A DNA stretch of 64,000 bases from Ilex aquifolium. Its lineage: Eukaryota > Streptophyta > Magnoliopsida > Aquifoliales > Aquifoliaceae. How positions within the stretch are numbered: the first letter of the stretch is position 1; every line of letters begins with the position of its first letter. Position numbers and translations under genes: made by a program. The DNA is taken from the NCBI GenBank assembly GCA_951799425.1, contig OX637399.1, positions 13,136,501 to 13,200,500 of the forward strand, read 5' to 3'. A model generated the notes under the pieces. The model was not told the DNA's origin. It searched no databases and was given only the letters and a program-made list of their open reading frames with translations. Below, one piece after another: positions 32,363 through 43,546 of the stretch.

Positions 32363-34075
32363 TGATTAGCACACAACTTTGTATATTTTTAAGATGCTAA
32401 TCAACTCATTTCACTTACTTTTGAGCTTTAAATTGTCTAAGTTATGACGATTGAAGTCTTAACATCAATTTGTTGTTTTGTAGTTGAATGAAGCTAAATG
32501 TGGCCTTTAAAGACCCTCCCATACCACTTGGGATGAAAGGAGTTGAAATGATAGTTTGAGGATAGATCGGGAGCAAAGAAATCATGAAATTCAGAAAAGG
32601 ATGCATAACAGTACCGGTACTCGGTACCGGTACCAAATGGTACCGGTACCCAATACCGGTACTGAAAACCTACTGGAATCGTAGTACCGGTACCAAATGG
32701 TACCGGTACCCAGTACCGGTACTGAAAACCTACTGGAATCGCAGTACCGGTACTCGGTACCGGTACTGATTCCCTGAAGTGCTCAAATTCTGCAGATCTG
32801 CTCAGCTGTCTTGTGGACCCCTCCATGCTTTTCTCTGACACGCCCACCTTACTGTTCATCATGATTCACACTCCCTTCTAGACTTGTGGAGTTAAGGCAT
32901 TGATTGAAGAGAGGAGGATGGGATGTGCTGGGTGTGCAGACATGCTCTACCACCCCCTGTCTTTCCCTGGCTGCTGCATCCCTATGAAGAAAATCACATC
33001 TGTAGACCCACTTCTCTCTGCAGGCACGTTTGTGGAAAAGGAAGAGTCTCCTGCAAGAGAGATATTGATGTATTACATTAGATAGTTTTAGAGAGAGAAG
33101 CTCTGGCGAGGAAGACAATGAATAGTAGATTCTAGAGAGAGAAAGTTGTAATTTTCACTTATTTTTCTAGTACATTGCCTTGCATTCTTCTCTAAGACTC
33201 TTTAGAACTTCTTTTAATGCCATTAATGTAAGTCATTTCATGTTTTGCACTAGTTTAATGTTCTCTTCCACTTTCTACCATTAATGAATGAAAGTTCTTC
33301 ATTTTCACAACTATGTAATGGTTTTAAATGCATTTTCTTGTAGCTTATGAATTATTGTACTTTGTAGCTTTAGAAGTTCATAGATTTGCAATGCACTTTT
33401 ATTACATAGTTATTTCCATTCCAAGTATGAGTAGCTAAACACTTTTTGTTGGCAAGACCAAGGGAAATCCTCATTTGGGTATACCATTTCAACTCTCTCT
33501 ACACCCTCCCTTTAGAGTCCCATGGTTCGGTTTGACCGGATTGAAGGTGGATGAATTGGTGAATCTTTGATAAACCGTAGGCCTAGTCACGGTTTATGCT
33601 TAGGCATTCACCAACATCATCCTCGGCTTTCCGTGAATCAATCGTTCATTCTTGCTCAATCGGAGGAGTGATTTGAGTGGAGATAGTATACCTATTGGAG
33701 GGACCTCTTGGAATTGCCAACGCTCGTTCTCTCATTCTAAGTTCACCAAAACACACTTCACCAAACAATTTCCAACAACAAGAATTTTACACTTTCTTTT
33801 GCACTAAATCACTTTCACATTTGCTCACTTCCTTCCCTGTGGAATCGACCTTGGAATACTTTCCAAGTAAAACACAACTCACGAAAGTCTCCTTGCGATT
33901 GGGGAGCATTTTTGTGCATACACATCCCATATCTACATCATCCCATTTCCCTTTCCTATTGCCCTTTCTTTTCACACTATCCCAAAGGGGGAGAAATCCT
34001 TCCTTCTGCTCATACATTGCATCAATTGAGGGATAGTAGTTAAAGGGTTAGGAATAGGATTGTTTTGCTCAATCA
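32363..34075 (+). repeat. E3 3' LTR
   Basis: 1713 bp; nearly identical to the 5' LTR apart from the cassette and scattered substitutions (for example CTTGCGGA/CTTGTGGA, TTTACGTG/TTTCCGTG). Confidence 0.95.
32611..32766 (+). repeat. GTACCGGTAC palindrome cassette, E3 3' LTR
   Basis: 156 bp, nine palindromes (one with CCAATACCGG). The CTCG-plus-CAAATG linker unit that is third in the 5' LTR appears first here. Confidence 0.93.
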
Positions 34076-34080
34076 GTTGG
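34076..34080. repeat. Target-site duplication GTTGG (right)
   Basis: Right copy; the T LTR continues with GTAAC at 34081. Confidence 0.95.
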
Positions 34081-35310
34081 GTAACTATTAAATTTCTCCT
34101 TTTCATCTTCAAACCTTGGTTTTAAAGAGAAATGGACTTTTCCCTCTATTTTCCCTTGGTATTGCTTTCAAAACTTTAGTGTTTGATATTGTACACCAAA
34201 ATGTTACTTATGATGATCTCTTGCTCATTTTCTTCCATCATATTATGAAACATTATATTAGAAATTGTGAAATTTGGTAATTCCTTGAAATGTTGATGAA
34301 TTGAGAATATTTTGGTTTCCTCAATTGTATGGTTGTTGTGAGGGACTTGGATTGCCTTCGAGAGATGTCGTAGAGTGTTAGATGTTAGTCTACCCCAGTG
34401 GGGGTGAGATGGTTTCCTAGCACTTGTAGTGGGTTGTCATTTGGTAATGAAACCACTATCGTTCACTGGAGTTCGAACAAGGGATAGTATACTTTTCCTG
34501 GGAAGGGACTCGTCACTGCCATTGGGATGGTAGACGCCCTTTCCTAAAATGCTTGTGAATGTGATTGTGATTGGTGGACTAGGTATAATCGTTGGGTAGA
34601 TTCATGAGAAGCAATCAACATACATGGTACGGGGATGAACCAATATACATGGGATGATGAGTTGGAACGTCTTGGCCGGTGCATTGGTATGGGACAATGC
34701 ATCGGAAGACGCCCTTCCGAATTGGCCTAACTTTGGACACGGTGTATTGTTGTTCAATTTAATTTATTCTTTACTTGATTGTTGTTATGGCTTAAACTTG
34801 AGATCTCTTTAAACTGTCCTGTTTTTCCTTCAAAAATTGATATATATTATTTTTGAAATGTGACCGACCCGTTTTATATTTTTTTATAAACCTTTTTTCA
34901 GTTGGGAAGATTTTGCTACAGAGCTTCGTGCTCATCCCCTACCAATTTACATTTTTCAGATTTGGTGCTAGAGGAGGATCTCGGCATCGACGAGTCAGGG
35001 CATTGGGAGGCTCCACTCGAGGGGAACCTAGATCCCGAGGTGGATATGTAGAGATGTAACTTCTTTTGTACTAGACTAGGTTATTCTTTTGGACACTGTG
35101 AGGTCTAGTTTATTTTGCTATTCCGCTGTGCTACTTTAATTAATTTTTGAGATGTAAATGCCATGGTTGGGCATATTCTTTTGGATAATGATGTAAATAT
35201 TTTATGGATGATGAATGAAGTTTAATGTATTTATGAATGATATTAGTGCTCTCATGATGTAAATGGTTTTAGTGTGTAATGCCGTCCAGGGTGTGTTTTG
35301 GGGCGTTACA
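34081..35310 (+). repeat. T LTR1, right part
   Basis: Continues LTR1 to GGGGCGTTACA. No coding; the ORF near 34853 is also in the other LTRs and has no recognisable domain. Confidence 0.93.
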
Positions 35311-35314
35311 GATT

Positions 35315-35327
35315 TGGTATCAGAGCC
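35315..35327 (+). promoter_or_regulatory. T primer binding site, initiator Met tRNA (copy 1)
   Basis: TGGTATCAGAGCC, full 13-base match, four bases after LTR1. Equivalent sites: 40590-40602, 45855-45867, 51120-51132, 56385-56397. Confidence 0.92.
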
Positions 35328-35621
35328 TAGGCTTTAGGTCTTACATGGGAGCTGTAGGTTATGGATTACCACTAGAAAGGTAGGACTAGGTTGAAGAAAC
35401 CTTAGGCTTGAATTTGTTTGTGGTTATGTGTTTATCAAATAGGTAAGATTTGTTGTTTATTTAGGTTAGGGGTTAATTATTTGTTCGAATTCGATGAATT
35501 GTCTTGCTACGCAATCGAGTTTGTGGCCCCTGATGCAAAGAGGGCTAAACGCTTTGAACAAGATTTGAGGCCTTCCATTCGCGAGAAGAGGGTCACACTC
35601 TGAATTCGAGAATACAAGTAC

Positions 35622-36146
35622 GTGTCCGTGGACGAGAACGAGGACGTGGACGTGTACGTGTCGGTGGACGTGAACGAGGACGTGAACTTGAACGTGGACG
35701 TGTACGTGGACGTGGACGTGATTGGACAAAGACCTCAGATAGTTCGAGAAGATGAAGTGACTCAGACTAGAACAAGCACTGACCCGCGCCAATGCTTTGT
35801 ATGCGGAGAGTATGGGCACTTCAAACATAGATGCCCCTCGTTTCCCCCAATGACCAAGCAAGCAACTGAGCAAGTACCAGCAAACAAGCCACCTCTACAA
35901 AGGCCAGCACAGTAGAGACCTCAGATAGCTCGAGGAGCGGGAGGCGTACCAGAGAGAATAGGCACGAATGCACGCCTATGTTTTGCCTGTGGAGGTGTTG
36001 GGCACTTCCTAGATAATTGTCCATTGCTTTCTACCAAGACCAACCAAGCAACTGGGCGAGTGAATGCAAACAAGCCACCGCGACGACAACCATTACCACC
36101 ACCGAGACCGTTACAAGCTCAAGCCCCCGACGGCGCCAATCAATGA
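35622..36146 (+). pseudogene. gag: T gag C-terminal remnant with two zinc knuckles (copy 1)
   Basis: A frame with CFVCGEYGHFKHRC and, after an in-frame TAG (35913-35915), CFACGGVGHFLDNC: two CX2CX4HX4C knuckles. Upstream, 35520-35600 keeps the tail of the capsid domain (AKRFEQDLRPSIRE). The stretch between (about 35610-35720) reads Asp-Val repeats in this frame, but Arg-Gly repeats in another, which suits a nucleocapsid linker and suggests a frame slip. Only this C-terminal piece of gag remains, so it cannot form capsids alone. Confidence 0.8.
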
Positions 36147-36309
36147 AGGGTTTTTGCTTTGACTCAACCAGAGGAAGATGTCTCCAACGCCGTTGTGGAA
36201 GGTATCGTCCTTCTCTACCATTCTTGGGCCCGAATTTTTATTGGATTCCTATGCGACTCATTCTGTTATACGTACTGCGGACGCTGTGGAATTGGGATTG
36301 GGTTTCTAG
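36147..36309 (+). pseudogene. pol: T protease remnant with altered active site (copy 1)
   Basis: A frame with the VFALTQPEEDVSNAVVEG lead-in of chromovirus protease and, one frame over, LLDSYATHSVIRTADAVELG. The family active site Asp-Ser-Gly-Ala-Thr-His-Ser reads Asp-Ser-Tyr here (Asp codon at 36244), so catalysis should be lost. All five copies carry it; equivalents start 5275, 10540, 15805 and 21070 bp further on. Confidence 0.75.
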
Positions 36310-36539
36310 GGAATAGAACTTACTGTATATGTTAACTTGCCTACGGGAAAACAAGGGGATACCAGTAGGGTTTATTTATATGTACTCTTTGACTCTAATT
36401 TATATCTACTTGCTAGGAAATCATCATGTCTTGCCATTCTGGATAATACTACCTTGTTCCAAAATATATTATGGTGAGGTAAACCCTAAATCTTTTCTTA
36501 TGCCTTCAAACCCTAGTTTACAAAGGAGATGTGTTTTTT

Positions 36540-37510
36540 TCTCTTGATTTCTCCTTTGTTCTTGATTCCCGAACTTAAATATTATTTATTCTAAGCTATG
36601 TTATGGGTGGGTGACCACCAAATCCTTTTGGTATGCCCTTGAAATCCTAGTTTTCAAGGGAGAGGTGTTTTCTCTTTATCTTGCCTCTGTCATTGATTTC
36701 AAACCTTGATAGTCATTTGTTATCGATTCCAATACATGATTGTTACTTTATCTCTGATTCCAAGCTTGATATCCGTTGTTATTGATCTCGAGACTTGATT
36801 ATTTCCTTGTCCTTAACTTCCTAAGCTTAATGATCCATTTGTTCTTGGTATCAAAAATTTGATATTCATTCTACCCTTGTGATTCAATTATTTTCAATAT
36901 TCACTACTTGATATTCTTTATTCTTGGTTCCAAGACTTGAGTGTTCTTTTGGTCTTGATTTCTAAGCTTCATAATCATTTGTTCTTGATTACACACCTTG
37001 ATAGTCGTTTGTTATTGATTTCCATACTTGATTGTTCCGTTAAATCTTAATTTCTCCTTTGTTCATGACTTTCAAGCTTGATACGCTTTTATTCTTGATT
37101 TCCAAGCTTAATATTCATTTGCTCTTGATCGCCAAATTTGGTATTCATTTGATTGATTCTAACTATTGTAATTCATGTATTCTTGATATTCAATATTTGA
37201 CATCCTTTGGTTCTTGATTTCAAGACTTGGTTGTTCCTTTGTTTTTAATTTCCCCAGGCTTGATGATCCATTGGTTCTTGATAGCCAAATTTAATATTCA
37301 TTTGTTATTGATTCTAACCCTTGTGATTCATTTATTCTTGATATTCAATACTTGATATTCATTGGTTCTTGATTTCAAGACTTGACATTCAATTGCTCTT
37401 GATTTCAATACTTGATCTCTCCTTGTCCTTGAGTTCAAAACTCGATACTCTTTAGTTCTTGGTTATAAAGCTTGATTATTTATTTGTTCCTTAATTCAAA
37501 ATTCTAAAGA
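36540..37510 (+). repeat. Degenerate repeat in T spacer: TTGTTCTTGATTTCAAGACTTGAT
   Basis: About twenty diverged copies of a 35-50 bp unit built on ATTYATTTGTTCTTGATT(TCMAAGCTTGAT). Replaces the region where RT, RNase H and most of integrase would be. Present in all internal domains (starting about 41815, 47080, 52345 and 57610). Confidence 0.8.
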
Positions 37511-37709
37511 TTGGTATTGACCAATAAAATGGTATTTTCGATGATATTATGTTAATTTTTCTTAAATTATTTCGTTGGAAAAATGTATATGGATTTGGAA
37601 GCTAAGAGGGGAGGACAAGTCTGGTTAGGTTTCAACTGTAACCTTTGGTGGATTATAATTTATATCAGAGTGCGCAGCGAACTAACGGAGTAAGGACTAC
37701 AATGGGGAA

Positions 37710-38230
37710 ACTACGGAGAAGATTCAACTCATCCGGGAGAGGCTACGCACGGCGCGAAGTAGACAGAAGAGCTACGCGGACCACAGACGAAGATCCTTGG
37801 AATTAAAAGTGGGAGATTTCATGTTTTCCAAGGTGTCACACAAGAAGGGCGTGTTTCGATTCGGCAAGAAGGGAAGTTAGCGCCAAGATATACCGGGCCA
37901 TTTGAAGTGATCAAGGTTGTGGGCAAAGCGGCGTATCAGTTGCGGTTACCAGCTCAGCTGTCTGGGGTACATGACGTGTTCCACGTGTCGATGTTGAGGA
38001 AGTGTCAATCGGATGCAACTCCAGTCGTGGATTTGGAGGATATTGAAATTCAGGATGGAGCAACATATGAAGAACAACCGGTGGAGATTCTTGATGCCAA
38101 GGAAAAGGTGCTCCGCAACAAGGTCATCCGACTCGTGAAGGTTTTGTGGCGACATCATGGGGTGAAAGAAGCTACATGGGAACCGGAGCAAGAAATGCGG
38201 GAGAAGTATCCATATTTGTTCGCTACTTGA
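37710..38230 (+). pseudogene. pol: T integrase C-terminal and chromodomain-like remnant (copy 1)
   Basis: Starts in frame with EKIQLIRERLRTARSRQKSYADHRRRSLE, a match to the region after the integrase core of the Tekay element at 7640-7720; a one-base loss near 37876 shifts the frame, and an ORF of 107 codons (37907-38230) follows with PFEVIKVVG, VFHVSMLRK and the chromodomain-like VLWRHHGVKEATWEPE. No catalytic triad. Confidence 0.85.
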
Positions 38231-38258
38231 GGTAAGTTTCGAGGACGAAACTTTCTTT

Positions 38259-38270
38259 AAGGGGGGTGGA
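38259..38270 (+). promoter_or_regulatory. T polypurine tract (copy 1)
   Basis: AAGGGGGGTGGA, one base before LTR2. Equivalents: 43534-43545, 48799-48810, 54064-54075, 59329-59340. Confidence 0.9.
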
Positions 38271-38271
38271 T

Positions 38272-40585
38272 TGTAACACCCCGAATTTTCTTTTATATAT
38301 TTATAGAGATATATATATAGTAAATAATATTTGTAAAGATGTAGATAGATGTAGTGACATAAGAATAAACCGTAGGAATAAATGCTATGGAGACAATTTG
38401 ATTGGGAAGTTACGTGTCGAAGATGTTTAAACTTGCAAATGGTGATTAGACAAGTTTCTAAAAGTTTGTAGGTCAAAATAATGATTCCATTGAATCCGGA
38501 AGGTCGAAAAACATTGGGAGTGGTAATATGGATGTATTGGAAGTTAGGAAGTGTCTCGGAGTTAAAATACACTTTAGCGAGAATTTGGGTAAAAATGGGT
38601 ATTGAACACTACTTAGTATTTTGGCCATAACTTTCTATCCTTAAGTCCAATGGATCTGAAATTTTTACAGTAGATAGTAGACATCTAGGGCTACAAAAGT
38701 ATGTCTCGTGAAAAGTTTCCAATTCGACCTCTAAATGGGTCAAAACTGCATTGGAAGTTGAAACAAAAATCTGGCAGTCAAACCGTACCAGTACGCGTAC
38801 CGGTACGCCGAACTCCAGTAGCTAAACCGTACCGGTACGCGTACCGGTACACCCGATAAAGCCAGCCCGATCCGACTGCGGGTCTTTCTCCATTTCTTCC
38901 ACTATAAATACTTAAGGCCGACTATTTGAGCCCCATTTCAGCCTTCTAAACCCTAGGCACCTTTAGAGAGAAAGAGATGGAGAGAAGAACATCAAAGATA
39001 AGGAGAGATACACCATTTTAGAAGATTAAAACCCTAGATTTCTAAGATTTCACTTCTCTACTCATTCTCTTTTCTTCCATTCTTCACCCACTCTCACCCA
39101 AATCTTTTGAAAACCCTAGGGAGGGGGAATTAAAAAGGAAAAGAAAGGAAAGCAAGAAGGTCTTGAAGCTTGGATATTTGGCTAAAACTCTTGAGCATTG
39201 AGGTAGGGAATTTCTTCCTAATCTCTTACATTGAGGCTAGGGTTTATGTATATATATATATGTTTTTCACTCTCATCCTTATATACATGATAAGAAATAC
39301 ATGATTCTTGTTCCTCTTGAAATAAATGCCATGTTTTGAACATTGTGATGGTTGGGTAACTATTAAATTTCTCCTTTTCATCTTCAAACCTTGGTTTTAA
39401 AGAGAAATGGATTTTTCCCTCTATTTTCCCTTGGTATTGCTTTCAAAACTTTAGTGTTTGATATTGTACACCAAAATGTTACTTATGATGATCTCTTGCT
39501 CATTTTCTTCCATCATATTATGAAACATTATATTAGAAATTGTGGAATTTGGTAATTCCTTGAAATGTTGATGAATTGAGAATATTTTGGTTTCCTCAAT
39601 TGTATGGTTGTTGTGAGGGACTTGGATTGCCTTCGAGAGATGCCGTAGAGTGTTAGATGTTAGTCTACCCCAGTGGGGGTGAGATGGTTTCCTAGCACTT
39701 GTAGTGGGTTGTCATTTGGTAATGAAACCACTATCGTTCACTGGAGTTCGAACAAGGGATAATATACTTTTCCTGGGAAGGGACTCGTCACTGCCATTGG
39801 GATGGTAGACGCCCTTTCCTAAAATGCTTGTGAATGTGATTGTGATTGGTGGACTAGGTATAATCGTTGGGTAGATTCATGAGAAGCAATCAACATACAT
39901 GGTACGGGGATGAACCAATATACATGGGATGATGAGTTGGAACGTCTTGGCCGGTGCATTGGTATGGGACAATGCATCGGAAGACGCCCTTCCGAATTGG
40001 CCTAACTTTGGACACGGTGTATTGTTGTTCAATTTAATTTATTCTTTACTTGATTGTTGTTATGGCTTAAACTTGAGATCTCTTTAAACTGTCCTGTTTT
40101 TCCTTCAAAAATTGATATATATTATTTTTGAAATGTGACCGACCCGTTTTATATTTTTTTATAAACCTTGTTTGAGTTGGGAAGATTTTGCTACAGAGCT
40201 TCGTGCTCATCCCCTACCAATTTACATTTTTCAGATTTGGTGCTAGAGGAGGATCTCGGCATCGACGAGTCAGGGCATTGGGAGGCTCCACTCGAGGGGA
40301 ACCTAGATCCCGAGGTGGATATGTAGAGATGTAACTTCTTTTGTACTAGACTAGGTTATTCTTTTGGACACTGTGAGGTCTAGTTTATTTTGCTATTCCG
40401 CTGTGCTACTTTAATTAATTTTTGAGATGTAAATGCCATGGTTGGGCATATTCTTTTGGATAATGATGTAAATATTTTATGGATGATGAATGAAGTTTAA
40501 TGTATTTATGAATGATATTAGTGCTCTCATGATGTAAATGGTTTTAGTGTGTAATGCCGTCCAGGGTGTGTTTTGGGGCGTTACA
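38272..40585 (+). repeat. T LTR2 (2314 bp)
   Basis: TGTAACACC ... GGCGTTACA. About 10 bp longer than LTR3-5 because the cassette has an extra half unit (GTACCAGTAC at 38785, then 38797, 38829 and 38841). TATAAATA at 38903-38910. Confidence 0.95.
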
Positions 40586-40896
40586 GATTTGGTATCAGAG
40601 CCTAGGCTTTAGGTCTTACATGGGAGCTGTAGGTTATGGATTACCACTAGAAAGGTAGGACTAGGTTGAAGAAACCTTAGGCTTGAATTTGTTTGTGGTT
40701 ATGTGTTTATCAAATAGGTAAGATTTGTTGTTTATTTAGGTTAGGGGTTAATTATTTGTTCGAATTCGATGAATTGTCTTGCTACGCAATCGAGTTTGTG
40801 GCCCCTGATGCAAAGAGGGCTAAACGCTTTGAACAAGATTTGAGGCCTTCCATTCGCGAGAAGAGGGTCACACTCTGAATTCGAGAATACAAGTAC

Positions 40897-41421
40897 GTGT
40901 CCGTGGACGAGAACGAGGACGTGGACGTGTACGTGTCGGTGGACGTGAACGAGGACGTGAACTTGAACGTGGACGTGTACGTGGACGTGGACGTGATTGG
41001 ACAAAGACCTCAGATAGTTCGAGAAGATGAAGTGACTCAGACTAGAACAAGCACTGACCCGCGCCAATGCTTTGTATGCGGAGAGTATGGGCACTTCAAA
41101 CATAGATGCCCCTCGTTTCCCCCAATGACCAAGCAAGCAACTGAGCAAGTACCAGCAAACAAGCCACCTCTACAAAGGCCAGCACAGTAGAGACCTCAGA
41201 TAGCTCGAGGAGCGGGAGGCGTACCAGAGAGAATAGGCACGAATGCACGCCTATGTTTTGCCTGTGGAGGTGTTGGGCACTTCCTAGATAATTGTCCATT
41301 GCTTTCTACCAAGACCAACCAAGCAACTGGGCGAGTGAATGCAAACAAGCCACCGCGACGACAACCATTACCACCACCGAGACCGTTACAAGCTCAAGCC
41401 CCCGACGGCGCCAATCAATGA
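40897..41421 (+). pseudogene. gag: T gag remnant (copy 2)
   Basis: Two zinc knuckles separated by TAG 41188-41190, as in copy 1; no further stop before 41421. Confidence 0.8.
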
Positions 41422-42984
41422 AGGGTTTTTGCTTTGACTCAACCAGAGGAAGATGTCTCCAACGCCGTTGTGGAAGGTATCGTCCTTCTCTACCATTCTT
41501 GGGCCCGAATTTTTATTGGATTCCTATGCGACTCATTCTGTTATACGTACTGCGGACGCTGTGGAATTGGGATTGGGTTTCTAGGGAATAGAACTTACTG
41601 TATATGTTAACTTGCCTACGGGAAAACAAGGGGATACCAGTAGGGTTTATTTATATGTACTCTTTGACTCTAATTTATATCTACTTGCTAGGAAATCATC
41701 ATGTCTTGCCATTCTGGATAATACTACCTTGTTCCAAAATATATTATGGTGAGGTAAACCCTAAATCTTTTCTTATGCCTTCAAACCCTAGTTTACAAAG
41801 GAGATGTGTTTTTTTCTCTTGATTTCTCCTTTGTTCTTGATTCCCGAACTTAAATATTATTTATTCTAAGCTATGTTATGGGTGGGTGACCACCAAATCC
41901 TTTTGGTATGCCCTTGAAATCCTAGTTTTCAAGGGAGAGGTGTTTTCTCTTTATCTTGCCTCTGTCATTGATTTCAAACCTTGATAGTCATTTGTTATCG
42001 ATTCCAATACATGATTGTTACTTTATCTCTGATTCCAAGCTTGATATCCGTTGTTATTGATCTCGAGACTTGATTATTTCCTTGTCCTTAACTTCCTAAG
42101 CTTAATGATCCATTTGTTCTTGGTATCAAAAATTTGATATTCATTCTACCCTTGTGATTCAATTATTTTCAATATTCACTACTTGATATTCTTTATTCTT
42201 GGTTCCAAGACTTGAGTGTTCTTTTGGTCTTGATTTCTAAGCTTCATAATCCTTTGTTCTTGATTACACACCTTGATAGTCGTTTGTTATTGATTTCCAT
42301 ACTTGATTGTTCCGTTAAATCTTAATTTCTCCTTTGTTCATGACTTTCAAGCTTGATACGCTTTTATTCTTGATTTCCAAGCTTAATATTCATTTGCTCT
42401 TGATCGCCAAATTTGGTATTCATTTGATTGATTCTAACTATTGTAATTCATGTATTCTTGATATTCAATATTTGACATCCTTTGGTTCTTGATTTCAAGA
42501 CTTGGTTGTTCCTTTGTTTTTAATTTCCCCAGGCTTGATGATCCATTGGTTCTTGATAGCCAAATTTAATATTCATTTGTTATTGATTCTAACCCTTGTG
42601 ATTCATTTATTCTTGATATTCAATACTTGATATTCATTGGTTCTTGATTTCAAGACTTGACATTCAATTGCTCTTGATTTCAATACTTGATCTCTCCTTG
42701 TCCTTGAGTTCAAAACTCGATACTCTTTAGTTCTTGGTTACAAAGCTTGATTATTTATTTGTTCCTTAATTCAAAATTCTAAAGATTGGTATTGACCAAT
42801 AAAATGGTATTTTCGATGATATTATGTTAATTTTTCTTAAATTATTTCGTTGGAAAAATGTATATGGATTTGGAAGCTAAGAGGGGAGGACAAGTCTGGT
42901 TAGGTTTCAACTGTAACCTTTGGTGGATTATAATTTATATCAGAGTGCGCAGCGAACTAACGGAGTAAGGACTACAATGGGGAA

Positions 42985-43505
42985 ACTACGGAGAAGATTC
43001 AACTCATCCGGGAGAGGCTACGCACGGCGCGAAGTAGACAGAAGAGCTACGCGGACCACAGACGAAGATCCTTGGAATTAAAAGTGGGAGATTTCATGTT
43101 TTCCAAGGTGTCACACAAGAAGGGCGTGTTTCGATTCGGCAAGAAGGGAAGTTAGCGCCAAGATATACCGGGCCATTTGAAGTGATCAAGGTTGTGGGCA
43201 AAGCGGCGTATCAGTTGCGGTTACCAGCTCAGCTGTCTGGGGTACATGACGTGTTCCACGTGTCGATGTTGAGGAAGTGTCAATCGGATGCAACTCCAGT
43301 CGTGGATTTGGAGGATATTGAAATTCAGGATGGAGCAACATATGAAGAACAACCGGTGGAGATTCTTGATGCCAAGGAAAAGGTGCTCCGCAACAAGGTC
43401 ATCCGACTCGTGAAGGTTTTGTGGCGACATCATGGGGTGAAAGAAGCTACATGGGAACCGGAGCAAGAAATGCGGGAGAAGTATCCATATTTGTTCGCTA
43501 CTTGA
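42985..43505 (+). pseudogene. pol: T integrase tail (copy 2)
   Basis: Same frameshift as copy 1; ORF part 43182-43505 identical in protein to copy 1. Confidence 0.85.
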
Positions 43506-43546
43506 GGTAAGTTTCGAGGACGAAACTTTCTTTAAGGGGGGTGGAT

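Larger units (their letters stand above)
20620..34075 (+). mobile_element. Complete Athila-type retrotransposon E3 (13456 bp) inside T LTR1
   Basis: 5' LTR 20620-22332 and 3' LTR 32363-34075 (both 1713 bp, TGATTAGCAC ... CTCAATCA), Asp-tRNA primer site 22337-22354, gag-pol 22492-28368, a second polypurine-like tract, palindrome cassette, env-like ORF 30848-32044, and polypurine tract before the 3' LTR. The GTTGG duplications are perfect. Outside the cassette the LTRs differ by roughly a dozen substitutions seen by eye, mostly C/T, so the insertion is fairly recent. Two nonsense codons in the integrase zinc finger are the only visible pol defects. Confidence 0.95.
35311..38271 (+). mobile_element. 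T internal domain 1 (2961 bp)
   Basis: Primer site 35315-35327, a gag C-terminal remnant, a protease remnant (36147-36309), an AT-rich repeat spacer (about 36540-37510), an integrase C-terminal remnant (37710-38230), polypurine tract AAGGGGGGTGGA (38259-38270). Most of capsid, all of RT and RNase H and the integrase core are missing. A deletion derivative of a Tekay-type element that keeps the cis-acting ends. Confidence 0.9.
40586..43546 (+). mobile_element. T internal domain 2 (2961 bp)
   Basis: Near-identical to domain 1; carries the domain 1/5 haplotype in gag (CGACGACAA) and integrase tail (TACGCGGAC). Confidence 0.93.

Noticed and set aside
35466-35873. Minus-strand ORF with Val-His repeats in each T unit
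   Set aside because: Antisense reading of the GTGGACGTG repeat in the gag linker; low complexity and a shadow of gag.
35622-36146. CRISPR-like or satellite interpretation of the regular 5.27-kb period
   Set aside because: Each unit is a recognisable LTR plus internal domain with primer site and polypurine tract, so it is a retroelement array.
37946-38572. A 208-codon minus-strand ORF repeated at every internal-to-LTR junction (also 43221, 48486, 53751, 59016)
   Set aside because: It lies antisense to the integrase tail and runs into the LTR. It is conserved only because the units are near-identical, and has no recognisable domain.
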